Positions 1 through 8,505 of a stretch of DNA of 13,976 nucleotides are shown here, piece by piece. Made by a program: the position numbers and the translations under genes. The DNA is from Deltaproteobacteria bacterium (lineage in GTDB: Bacteria > Desulfobacterota > Desulfobacteria > Desulfobacterales > B30-G6): NCBI GenBank assembly GCA_019313725.1, contig JAFDAT010000136.1:1-13976 (forward strand). The letters are read 5' to 3'. Under the pieces are notes generated by a model that did no database searches, was not told the origin of the DNA, and worked only from the letters and a program-made list of their open reading frames with translations. The number at the start of each line of letters is the position of its first letter. Position 1 is the stretch's first letter.

Positions 1-62
1 CGATGATGCAATAGACCTTCACAGTTTTTTCGTCTCAGAATAAATAATTTTATAAGAGCCAA

Positions 63-85
63 GGGCAAACAGCGAAGAACTGCCC
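63..85 (-). terminator. possible operon terminator hairpin
   Basis: About 30 bp after the hdrCB stop, minus-strand RNA can form GGGCA (85-81) with UGCCC (67-63), with an inner CAG/CUG pairing in the loop, followed by a moderately U-rich stretch. The stem is short and the U tract is interrupted. A competing hairpin using the nearby GGGCCCC is possible. The remaining bases 1-62 show no feature. Confidence 0.3.
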
Positions 86-113
86 ATTGGGGCCCTCGAT
101 TCCTTGAACCCTA

Positions 114-1421
114 TCACTTAGGATACGGATTGACATCTACCAGGTCCGGCCCCAGGTAGGCCCGCTCGTTTTCCCCCAGGATGCCCATGGCCAAACACAT
201 GATCGTCCAGATATGAACGGTGTGGTACCTGCCGTCATAATGCTCCTTGAGATCATGAATCTGGGAATGGCAGTTGTGACAGGGAGTGATGCAGTAGTCA
301 GCCGCCGTCTCCTTGATCTGTTCAAATTTCAGGCGGCCGTAGTACCGTCGGGCTTCGGGCAATCCTGACTGTAAAAATCCGCCGCCGCCGCCGCAACAGA
401 AGTTGTTGGAACGGTTGGGAGTCATATCGACAAAGTTTTCATCCCCGACGATGGTTTTAACGATATAGCGCAGATCTTCCGCGATGGGGTCGCCCAGTGA
501 TTTCCGCACGAGCTGGCATGGGTCCTGAACCGTGAATTTCACCTGCGGACCCTTATTCCAGTCCGAATTGACCTTGAGTTTACCTTCGCGCATCCATTGA
601 GCATAATATTCGATGATGCTCTTTACTTCAAATTGATGTTCGATGTTGAATTTGTTCAGCCCGACCCGGACTGAAAAGAATTCGTGCCCTCATTCGGTGT
701 TGAGCCAGACCTTGCAGCCCAGGTCATCAACCGCTTTGGCCTTGATGCGGACGTTTTTTTCCCACAGTTCAGTGTCGGCACAAAACAGACAGTAGTTTTC
801 CGCTGCCCATCCCTTGGACCCGTAAGTCCAGTCCGCGCCGACAATGTCGAGTATTTTCCAGAGCGGCACCATCTCATCCGGTTCGGTCACGGGCTCCCGG
901 GAATTCTGATTCAAAAAAAATTCGGCCCCATGCTTGTTTATATGGGCCTGCATTGCGGAAAATTCAGGCTGGGCCTCCTGGTATTCCTCGAGCACATCCT
1001 CCACTACGAACCGGAAGTCCTCCTCCGAGGCACCCATGGCACTGCAGGTATCGTTTTTGAATGCCATTTCACAGGAACCGCGAATGTTTTTCGGCTGGGA
1101 CGCTTTCGGCCACCTATTCCGGACATTGAAAACCAGGCCCGGAATGTCGATTTTCATGGGACAGGCATATACGCATCGCTGGCACATGGTGCACATCCAG
1201 GCCCATTTCGAATTCAAGACCTCTTCATCCAGGCCGAGAGCCGCCATTCTTAAAAATTTTCTGGGATCCATGTCTTCCAGCCCGGTAGCCGGGCAACCCG
1301 ACGAACAGAGTCCACAGGTCAGGCACAGGTTAAGATTTCCGCCGTCCGGCAGGATTTTCATAACCTCATCCTTGAAGGTATGCTCGGCACGGGCTTTGAG
1401 TTCAATTACCGCAGATGGCAT
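114..1421 (-). CDS. hdrCB: HdrC-HdrB fusion iron-sulfur protein, predicted selenoprotein (Sec244)
   Basis: Predicted heterodisulfide-reductase-like electron-transfer subunit, 435 residues when the in-frame TGA at 690-692 is read as selenocysteine. The N-terminal HdrC-like part holds two 4Fe-4S ferredoxin motifs (C33, C36, C39, C43 and C77, C80, C83, C87). The HdrB/HdrD-like part holds two CCG-type domains: C211/C214 followed by U244 in the context NTE-U-GHEFF, then C302, the pair C342-C343 before a run of five glycines, and C377, C381, C384. The family normally has cysteine in the ECGH motif, so Sec replaces a conserved, probably cluster-ligating Cys. The frame continues without a break on both sides of the TGA. 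The start ATG follows GAGAGGAG with 7 nt spacing. The true stop is TGA followed immediately by TAG. It is the last gene of the operon, 71 bp after the response regulator. In complexes of this kind, HdrBC passes electrons between HdrA and the catalytic partner, here presumably MetFV. Cytoplasmic; no signal peptide or membrane segment seen. Confidence 0.85.
648..692 (-). promoter_or_regulatory. Sec UGA codon with putative SECIS hairpin in hdrCB
   Basis: The TGA at 692-690 is followed 14 nt later by a perfect hairpin at 675-655. Its arms are UUCAGUCC and GGGCUGAA (8 pairs, one of them G-U), and its 5-nt loop is GGGUC at 667-663. A lower stem of five pairs (GAAUU at 683-679 with AAUUC at 652-648) can extend it across a small internal loop. 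The GGUC in the loop, about 24-27 nt after the UGA, resembles the apical loop bound by SelB in the classical fdhF SECIS. Folding was done by eye. Confidence 0.75.
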
Positions 1422-1492
1422 GGATTGCTCCTCTCAATTTTTTATACAGTTTGCCGGTATAACATTCTGATTGGGGTCTTTAAGCTTGCATT

Positions 1493-1882
1493 TCAAGCCC
1501 GCAGCATGCGTTTCAGGCTCTTGGAAATTTCATCCGCTGACGCCGGTTTGGCAATGTAGTCATCCGCTTCGGTGCTCATCCCATCCGCATGGGAATAGCG
1601 TGTCGACGTTACGTGGGATGCCACGGCGGTCAAGAGCAGTACCGGGATATCGCAGAAATTATTGTCTTCCTTAAGCTCCTTGCACATTTCGTAACCGTCT
1701 TTTTCCGGCATCATGACATCCAGGACGATGGCATCCGGCGGATTCGCCTGCACTTTTTCCATGCCTTCCACACCATTGTAGGCAAGCTCCACATCAAACC
1801 CCTCTTTTTCCAACTGCCCCTGTACGATGGAACAGAAATCAGGTTCGTCATCCACAACGAGTATTCTTTTTTTAGCGGTCAT
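1493..1882 (-). CDS. receiver-only (CheY-like) response regulator
   Basis: A 129-residue stand-alone receiver domain with no output domain. Visible hallmarks are the acidic pair D11-D12, the phospho-acceptor D55 in the sequence VLDVMMPEKDG, the switch threonine T85 and the conserved lysine K112 in YIAKP. The stretch between T85 and K112 (about 26 residues) is somewhat longer than usual. The start ATG is preceded by AGGAGG with 6 nt spacing, and metF2 ends 12 bp upstream, so the gene lies inside the metF/hdr operon. A single receiver must act by protein contact or by phosphotransfer. Its target is unknown; the Hdr/MetF complex, or a phosphorelay with the sigma-54 regulator at 9757, are both guesses from context. 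Confidence 0.9.
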   Translation of the reverse strand: MTAKKRILVVDDEPDFCSIVQGQLEKEGFDVELAYNGVEGMEKVQANPPDAIVLDVMMPEKDGYEMCKELKEDNNFCDIPVLLLTAVASHVTSTRYSHADGMSTEADDYIAKPASADEISKSLKRMLRA

Positions 1883-1894
1883 CGTGCACCTCCT

Positions 1895-2827
1895 TTATTT
1901 AATTTCAGGCCTGGGATAGAGCCCGGCCTTTTCGACGATCTCCGGAACCATCTCCTCCCACTCGATGGCCATGACGTGGAAACCGGAGATCCCATCAACC
2001 TCCTTGAGTCGCTGAATATCTTCAATACAGATTTTAATCCCTTCTTCCGCCTGCTTCTCCTTAGGGGTGTCGGACAGGCGTTTGACCAGCGCATCCGGGA
2101 CATCCATTCCCGGAACCCTGTTTTTCATATACTTGGCCATACCCGCGGATTTCATGGGCGTCATGCCCGCCAGAATGTAGATCTGCTCGTGAAGTCCCCG
2201 GTCCCGGGCGAGCTTCATCCACGCTTCAAACTTATCCAGATTGTATATGCACTGGGTTTGAATAAACTCGGCACCGGCCTTGATCTTCTTTGCCAGCCGC
2301 GGAATCCGTATCTCAAACGGATCGGCGAATGGATTCGCAGCGGCACCTACGAACATCTGCGGCGGCCGCTTAATGTCGTCACCCCCCAAAAACTTGCCGT
2401 CATCCCGCATATGACGTACCATCTGGATCAGCTGCATGGAGTCGATGTCATGAACGTTCTGTCCCTGGGCGCAGTCCCCAAAACTCTGGTGATCCCCTGA
2501 AAGACAGAGAACATTACTGATATCGAAAGAAGCGGCCCCCAGAATGTCGCTCTGCAGAGCAATGCGGTTTCTATCCCGGGTAACCATTTGCAAGACAGGA
2601 TCGAGCCCCATGATCTTTAGCCGAATACAAGCCGCCAGGCTGCACATGCGTGTTACTGACGTCTGGTTATCAGTGATATTCACGGCATCGACATGGTCCT
2701 TGATCAGGTTCGCCTTTTTGACAATCACCTCCGGATCGCTTCCCCGCGGAGGGCCGCATTCGGACGTAACCGCCAGGTGTCCCGCCGATAAAACTTTTTT
2801 CAACCTGCTCGATGTGTTTGCTTTCAT
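1895..2827 (-). CDS. metF: methylenetetrahydrofolate reductase, MetF family (second copy, paired with MetV)
   Basis: A 310-residue TIM-barrel flavoprotein of the MetF family, which reduces 5,10-methylene-H4F to 5-methyl-H4F in the methyl branch of the Wood-Ljungdahl pathway. The N-terminal SECGPPRG contains the glutamate expected at the catalytic position. NITDNQTS, RDRNRIALQSD and GMTPMKSAGMAKYM are family signatures for folate and flavin binding. Its ATG overlaps the metV stop by 4 bp (ATGA) and a GGGAGG ribosome binding site lies about 9-10 nt upstream, inside the end of metV. This tight coupling to metV matches the metV-metF pair of acetogens, where the two proteins form one enzyme without NAD(P)H-reductase activity of their own. 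It is clearly different in sequence from the other MetF at 8506-9375. Confidence 0.93.
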   Translation of the reverse strand: MKANTSSRLKKVLSAGHLAVTSECGPPRGSDPEVIVKKANLIKDHVDAVNITDNQTSVTRMCSLAACIRLKIMGLDPVLQMVTRDRNRIALQSDILGAASFDISNVLCLSGDHQSFGDCAQGQNVHDIDSMQLIQMVRHMRDDGKFLGGDDIKRPPQMFVGAAANPFADPFEIRIPRLAKKIKAGAEFIQTQCIYNLDKFEAWMKLARDRGLHEQIYILAGMTPMKSAGMAKYMKNRVPGMDVPDALVKRLSDTPKEKQAEEGIKICIEDIQRLKEVDGISGFHVMAIEWEEMVPEIVEKAGLYPRPEIK

Positions 2828-3492
2828 GGCTGTACATCCTCCCTGACAACTTTTCGGGGCCCGCCGGCCCTGTCCGTGGACCAGTCCTTCAACGGGCTGA
2901 GCGCTTCATAATCATCGAGCCTATCGAGCGCCTTGAGGCGTTCTATGATTAATTGCCAGGCACAGATGATCTCCTTGTTGATCTCACATTTTCCATCGGT
3001 CGAGCCTCCACAGGGACCGTTCAGGACCCGTTTGGCGCATCGGGACACCGGGCATATTCCCCCGGTTCTGGCCAGGATGCACTGCCCGCAGCCCTGGCAG
3101 CGCTCTGTCCACAAACCGCGCTCCTCGGTGGCACCCATAAAGCAGGTGTTGACTCCCGGGTAGACCGGTGTCGAAAAATATTTTTCGGCGGCAAACTGCA
3201 CCCCGACGCCGCAGGCTAGCGACACGATGGCGTCATACCGGTCCACCCTGTCGCGGATCTCCTCCAGATACTCATGGTCGCACTGACGCTGCAGGGTCTC
3301 TTCGTCGATCTTGACGTCCCGTTTCTGGTTCAAAAAATACATTCTAAGCGCCGATGCCAGAATGCCCACCTCTTTTTTCCCGCCCGCTTCGCAGACGGTG
3401 ACACATTCATTGCAGCCCAAAATCAGGATTTTTTCATGGGTTCCAAGCTCCTCGATAATCTCTTCAATCGGCTTTTTGTCGGCAACAATCAT
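2824..3492 (-). CDS. metV: MetV, zinc-binding MTHFR C-terminal-like iron-sulfur protein
   Basis: A 222-residue protein of the MetV type (methylenetetrahydrofolate reductase C-terminal domain family), the small partner of MetF in acetogens and many sulfate reducers. It is cysteine-rich. A first group is C27, C30 and C34 in GCNECVTVC. The C-terminal group has C132, C135 and C138 in CQGCGQC, then C147, C152, C161 and C169, enough to hold iron-sulfur and/or zinc sites. The family is thought to feed electrons to the FAD of MetF. The start is supported by AGAGGA 8 nt upstream. It follows mvhD after a 128-bp spacer and overlaps metF2 by 4 bp, so the two are probably translationally coupled. Confidence 0.9.
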   Translation of the reverse strand: MIVADKKPIEEIIEELGTHEKILILGCNECVTVCEAGGKKEVGILASALRMYFLNQKRDVKIDEETLQRQCDHEYLEEIRDRVDRYDAIVSLACGVGVQFAAEKYFSTPVYPGVNTCFMGATEERGLWTERCQGCGQCILARTGGICPVSRCAKRVLNGPCGGSTDGKCEINKEIICAWQLIIERLKALDRLDDYEALSPLKDWSTDRAGGPRKVVREDVQP

Positions 3493-3507
3493 GGGCTTTT
3501 CCTCTGT

Positions 3508-3578
3508 TTAAAACTGTTTTAAGTTTTATGTTTTACGCTTTAAGTGGTGATCCAGTTACTTGAAAACAGGCTTAAAAC
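3508..3578. repeat. TTAAAAC inverted-repeat cluster in the mvhD-metV spacer
   Basis: The 128-bp spacer 3493-3620 is the longest gap inside the operon and holds no ORF that looks real. It contains a perfect inverted repeat TTAAAAC-T-GTTTTAA at 3508-3522 and a third copy, CTTAAAAC, at 3571-3578. The two ends can also pair with each other over eight bases. The function is unknown. A regulator site or an RNA processing or stability element that sets metV-metF2 expression apart from hdrA-mvhD is possible. I see no convincing promoter. Confidence 0.45.
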
Positions 3579-3620
3579 GTACACGATTCCATTCCAATTG
3601 GGCGAAACCCCTAAGTTCGT

Positions 3621-4052
3621 TTAAGCCGCATGTTTTTTATTTAGCTTGATCGGGTTGGGGCCCAGGTCGGAAATTTTTTGAACAAATTCTGTGGCAATTT
3701 TAGCAAACAGGGGTCCTTCGCTGGAGGCCAGGTTGAACATCTCAACCCGCTCACCGCCGACACCGACGGTGTCCAGCAGGGCTTTGGCCTGCTCTATCCT
3801 TTTACGGGCCCTGAAGTTGCCGCTGGTATAGTGACAGTCACCTTCCATGCAGCCCACGGCGTAGACGCCGTCTGCGCCTTTTTCAAAGGCCCGCAGGATG
3901 TGCAGGATATCGACTTTACCGGTGCAGGGCACCCGGATGATTTTAATGCTGGTGGGGTACGAAAGCCGCATGGAACCTGCCAGGTCCGCAGCGGTGTACC
4001 CTCAGAAATTGCAGCAAAAAGCGATGATAATGGGTTCAACATCCTGACTCAT
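3621..4052 (-). CDS. mvhD: MvhD/FrhD-type delta subunit, predicted selenoprotein (Sec17)
   Basis: A 143-residue [2Fe-2S] protein of the MvhD/VhuD/FrhD family, the electron bridge between an electron-input module and HdrA. The gene starts at the ATG at 4052, which overlaps the hdrA stop (ATGA) and follows GGAGGG. The N-terminus is interrupted by an in-frame TGA at 4004-4002. Read through, it gives IIIAFCCNFUGYTAADLAG, which matches the family's FCCNWC-Y motif with U at the second conserved cysteine position (C13, C14, U17). Downstream lie C43 in RVPCTGKVD and the C68/C73 pair in GCMEGDCHY, both characteristic of the family. Starting at the internal Met at 3971 would remove the cluster-binding N-terminus, so readthrough is the better model. 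Selenocysteine in this family is known from methanogen VhuD. Confidence 0.9.
3955..4004 (-). promoter_or_regulatory. Sec UGA codon with putative SECIS hairpin in mvhD
   Basis: The TGA at 4004-4002 is followed at once by a long imperfect hairpin. The outer stem is GGGUAC (4001-3996) with GUACCC (3960-3955), the middle stem CCGC with GCGG, and the inner stem GGACC with GGUUCC (one bulged U). The apical loop is UGGCA at 3982-3978, about 20-24 nt after the UGA. The unpaired G residues at this distance fit a bacterial SECIS, although the loop is less canonical than the one in hdrCB. Folded by eye. Confidence 0.65.
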
Positions 4053-7000
4053 AGTACTCCCTCCAGTAAGGCTTCCACTTTACACAACAGTTGATTGTCC
4101 TCGTACCAGTTAAGATCGATGGCCTTGGCCGGGCACTCTGAAGCACAGATACCACACCCATGACAAAGGGCGACATCGATTTCGCTCACCCCGTCGGCGT
4201 TAATTCTGGGTACCCCATAGGGGCAGGATTTAACGCAAACCAGACAGGCAGCACAGTGCTCACCATCGACCGTCGCCGTGACAGCTGAAAGCGTCAACTC
4301 GGATTGGGACAGAAAGGTCACCGCCCGTGAAGCAGCGGCATTGGCCTGGGCAATGGATTCGGAAATCAGTTTGGGGCTGTGGGCTGTCCCGCAGACGAAG
4401 ATACCCTCGGTCGCCATATCTACAGGACGCAGCTTGACATGCGCCTCCATAAAGAACCCTTCCGGGGTCCTGGCCAGTTTGACAATGGACGCCAGTTCGG
4501 CGGTATCTTCGGCAACCATTCCGGCGCTCAAGGCAACCACGTCGGCCGTTACTTTCAGATGCCGGTCGAGCACGTGATCCCTGAACGTAACCGCTACGCC
4601 GCCCTCGACAGATTCCACCAGGGGCGGTTCATCTTCCGTGTACCTGAAAAACAGCACCCCCTTTTTGCGGGCTTCGGTGTAGTATTCCTCCAGGAGTCCG
4701 TAGGTGCGGATGTCCCGATAGAGAATAAATACATCCGTGTCCGGGTGCTCTTTTTTGATGTGGAGTGCGTTTTTAATGGCATTCTGGCAGCAGATGCGCG
4801 AACAATTGGGGTTGTCATCGTTCCGGGACCCGACGCATTGAATCATCACAACCGGCCCAAGCCCTCCCGGGGACAGGTTTTCCAGGTGCTGCGTGAGTTC
4901 GATCTGGGTCATCACCCGTGCATCTTCGGGGTATCGGTATTCCTTGGGCTGGTACTCTTTAGCCCCGGTGGCCAGGATCACCACACCGTGCTCGATTTTT
5001 CTTTCATACATGCCCGGCCCCACCAGGATCTCGGTGTTAAAATTGCCCTTGAAGCCTGAAAAACCCACGATCAGAGATTGGGTCAGCACCTGAATCCGGT
5101 CATGTCCGGTCACACAATCAATGAGATCGTCGATATACGGCTTTATTTCGGCACCTTCGATGGTGGCTTTCAGGTGATTGGCCATCCCGCCCAGACGATT
5201 TTCTTTCTCCACCAAAAACACTTCAAAGCCCTGCCCGGCGAGGCCAAGGGCTGCATTCATACCGGCCACGCCGCCACCTATCACCAGCGCCTTCTGGATA
5301 ACCGCAATGGTCTTTTCCTGCAATGGTTTAAGGCTTGACGCTCTGGCAACCGCCATGCGCACCAGGTCCCGGGACTTCCGGGTCGCTTCCGCAGCTTCTT
5401 CGGCGTGCACCCAGGAACCCTGGTTGCGGATATTTGCCATTTCAAAAAGATATTTGTTCAGCCCGCTGGCCCGCAATGTGTCCATGAATATGGCCTCGTG
5501 GGTTTTGGGAGTACAGGCCGCCACTACAATCCGGTTCAGCCCCTGCTCTTTGATGATCACCTTCATCTGATCCTGAGAATCCTGTGAACAGGTAAAAAGA
5601 TTCTGGCCTGCATACACTACCCCCGGCAGTGATCGGGCATATTCTTCAACGGCGGCCACATCCACAACGCCGGCAATGTTGATGCCGCAGTTGCAAACAA
5701 AAACACCGATGCGCGGATCGGCCATACTCACATCCAGCTCTTCCGGGAGCTCTACGGAACGGGTCAGGGTATTACGGGCGGCGGTGAGATGCATGCCGGC
5801 TGCACAGGCCGCAGCGCTGGCTTCCGTCACGGATGAGGGGATATCCTTGGCCCCCTGAAATACACCGCAGGCATAAACCCCCGGCCGCGATGTTTCCACC
5901 GGCGAAAACGGGTGGGTGACGGCAAAGTTATACGAATCTATCTCGACTTTCAGCCGTTTTGCAAGTGCCGCCGTCTCCGGGGTCACCTGAAGCCCCACAG
6001 AAAGCACCACCATATCGAAGTGCTCTTCGGTAAGTTCGCCGCTCTCATCGGCATACCGAATCCGCAGATTTCTCTCCGGGCCGACCTCATCGATGGTGTG
6101 GATCCGGGCTTTGACAAAACGTACCTTCTCCTTGTCCCGGGCTCTCAGATAATATTTTTCATACTCCTTGCCGAACGTGCGGATGTCCATGTTGAATATG
6201 GTGCAATCCAGATTCCCACCCGAGTGCTCTTTGGCGATCATGGCATCCTTGACGGCATACATGCAGCAGACCGAAGAACAATAGCCGTTGCCGCACTGGT
6301 TGGTGTCTCTTGACCCGATACACTGCAGCCAGGCAATTTTTTTGGGCTCGGATTGATCCGACGGTTTCAGCAGGTGTCCCATGGTGGGTCCGGAAGCAGA
6401 AAGAATCCTTTCAAACTCAAGGCTCGTCAGCACATTGGGGTTTTCTCCATAGTGGTAGTGCCGCGCCAGCCCGGAAGGGTCATAGGGCCGGCTCCCGGGG
6501 CAGAGAATCACCGAACCCACGGCTATTTCTTTGAGCTCCGCCTGCTGATTATGCTCGACGGCGCCCGCCAGGCAGGCATCCACGCACTGATAGCACTCGG
6601 AACAGATCCCGCAGGAAAGGCACCGGTTCGACTCTTTTTGGGTGGCGGTTTCGCCAAGGCCCAGTTGAACCTCATCGAATGTCGCTTGGCGCTCATCGGG
6701 CGGCAGACAGGGCATCTTTGCCTGCGCTGCCGGAACGACGCCTTCCAAGGGAATATCTTCAGCACTGCTCCAGTCTTTTTCCCGATTGGCGCCAATATCT
6801 TCGCCGCGTATGAAGCGGTCCATGGAAATAGCCGCTTCCCTGCCTGCCGCAATCGCTTCGACAACCGTTGCCGGACCGGTAACGGCATCTCCGCCGGCAA
6901 AAATGTCCGGATCATCCGACTGCATCGTCACGGAATCCACATTCAGCGTTCCCCACTGGCTCAGTGTACAGGCACACTCGTCGGTGAGACAGGCCCAATC

Positions 7001-8496
7001 GCTCTCCTGTCCGATGGCTGGAATAACGGCATCCACGTCGATTACGAATTCGGAACCCTCCACGGGGACCGGCCGGCGGCGACCGCTTTCATCGGCTTCT
7101 CCGAGTTCCATCTTGATGCACTCAAGGCCGGAGACCCGCCCGTTCTCGGCAATGACGCTTACCGGGCTCGTGAGGGTCATGATGTCGATGCCTTCCTCCC
7201 GGCACTCTTCGATCTCCACTGAGTTGGCCGGCATTTCCGCATATGTTCTGCGGTAAACCACGAAGGGCTTGGAAGAGCCTGTGCGCAGGGCAGTACGAAC
7301 CGAGTCCATAGCCACGTTGCCGCCACCGATTACGGCCACACGGTCTCCCAGGCTGACCCGGTTTCCTAAGTTTACCTCGCGGAGAAAATCCACACCGGGA
7401 TAAACGCCTTCAATGTCCTCGCCCTCTATGCCTAAAATCTTGCACTCGTGGGACCCGATTCCCATGAAAAAGGCATTGAATCCTTCATCGCGTAACTGTG
7501 CGATGGTCACATCCTTACCGATTTCAATACCGGTCCTGAATTGAACCCCCAGGGCCTTTATCACCGCTATCTCACTTTCGATGATATCCCGGGGGAGGCG
7601 ATAAGACGGTATGCCCACGGTCAGCATGCCTCCTAACACCGGCAGCTTTTCAAAGACCGTAACCCGGTACCCTTCAATGGCCAGGTAATAGGCGCAGGTC
7701 AGACCGGCCGGGCCGCCACCGATGATGCCCACCTTTTCCGGCCGTTGGGCTTTCTTTTCCGGGATGTAGGGCTGTTCATCGGCAAGGTCCCTGTCCGCCA
7801 GGAATCTGTGCAGATATTGTATGGAAAGCGTTTCATCCACCTGATTGCGCGTACAGACCCCCTCGCAGGGGTGGTGGCACACGCGCCCGCACACCCCGGG
7901 AAAAGGGTGATCCTGTTTAAAAAGTGCAAGCGCTTCACGGTATTTACCCTTCTGGATCAAAGCGATAAAGCCCTGTACACTCACATGGGCGGGGCAGCCG
8001 GAACGGCAGGGCGCCACACCTCTTTTTTGAATGGCAAAGGCTCCGGGAATTGACTGAGCATACTGCTTGAATACCGCTTTTTTATCCGAGAGTCCCTCGT
8101 TATAGCCATCCGGCAGATCCACCGGGCAGACCAGGGCACATTCGCCGCAACTCGTGCACTTGGCGATATCAATATATCGGGGTTTTTCATGAACGTGGGC
8201 AATAAACCGGCCCGGTTCCCCGGTAAGATTTTGAAGTTCACTGTTGGTCAAAAGCTCTATGTTTAGATGCCGGCCACCAGTTTGGGAGAAATGATTCACA
8301 TGGCACAGTCATTGGTGGGAAATGTTTTGTCCAGCTGGGACATCAGTCCTCCTATGGCGGAAGACCGTTCCAGCAGGTAGACGTAATAGCCGGAATTTGC
8401 GAGATCGAGAGCCGACTGCATGCCGGCAATACCACCGCCGACGACCATGACGGATCCGACAAGATCGCGATTCTGAACACTTGACATCTTTTCCAT
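4049..8496 (-). CDS. hdrA: giant HdrA with GltD/NfnB-like insertion and second HdrA module; predicted Sec67; frame broken near 8275
   Basis: FAD/iron-sulfur core subunit that in related complexes performs flavin-based electron transfer or bifurcation. The first 66 residues (from the ATG at 8496, with AAGGGG 5 nt upstream) hold a GGGIAG dinucleotide-binding motif and end in TFPTNDCAM. An in-frame TGA (8298-8296) follows where HdrA has Cys or Sec. The TGA frame continues as IISPKLVAG, then hits TAA at 8265-8263. The homologous sequence resumes in the -1 frame as GGRHLNIELLTNSE and runs 1,416 codons from 8299. In that numbering: ferredoxin Cys 48-60; GltD/NfnB-like insertion about 85-500 with GGGPAG at 194 and GGGNVAMD at 325; Cys-rich linker 560-576; rest of HdrA module 1 to about 840; module 2 from VFVCNCG (866) with GGGVAG at 1008; two C-terminal 4Fe-4S motifs 1349-1389. 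The insertion suggests NAD(P)H as electron donor. No ribosome binding site supports the GTG at 8299 as an independent start. As written the gene cannot give full-length protein without recoding. Confidence 0.85.
8270..8298 (-). promoter_or_regulatory. Sec UGA codon of hdrA with weak or damaged SECIS
   Basis: The TGA at 8298-8296 sits in DCAM-U-IISPKLV, the known Sec/Cys position of HdrA. Downstream I see only a short hairpin, CUGG (8280-8277) with CCGG (8273-8270) and loop UGG, starting 16 nt after the UGA. It is much weaker than the hairpins in mvhD and hdrCB, and it overlaps the point where the reading frame breaks. The deletion that broke the frame may therefore also have damaged the SECIS. 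Confidence 0.5.
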
Positions 8497-8505
8497 CTTT
8501 TCCCC

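Noticed and set aside
690..692. TGA in hdrCB as an ordinary stop or pseudogene mutation
   Set aside because: Frame and homology continue unbroken on the far side, the TGA sits on a conserved Cys column, and a strong hairpin follows. Three such cases in one operon make random nonsense mutations unlikely.
684..1470. Long plus-strand ORFs over hdrCB
   Set aside because: They mirror the codon pattern of the minus-strand gene, show no domain, and lack convincing start signals.
8275..8290. Programmed -1 frameshift joining the two hdrA frames
   Set aside because: The zero-frame codons TCT CCC AAA CTG GTG do not form an X XXY YYZ slippery heptamer, and about two residues would still be missing compared with the family pattern. 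A deletion or sequence error is simpler.
4049..8299. GTG at 8299 as the start of a separate HdrA protein
   Set aside because: No ribosome binding site precedes it, and the upstream 66 residues plus Sec are exactly the missing HdrA N-terminus. It is only the first in-frame start-like codon after the frame break.
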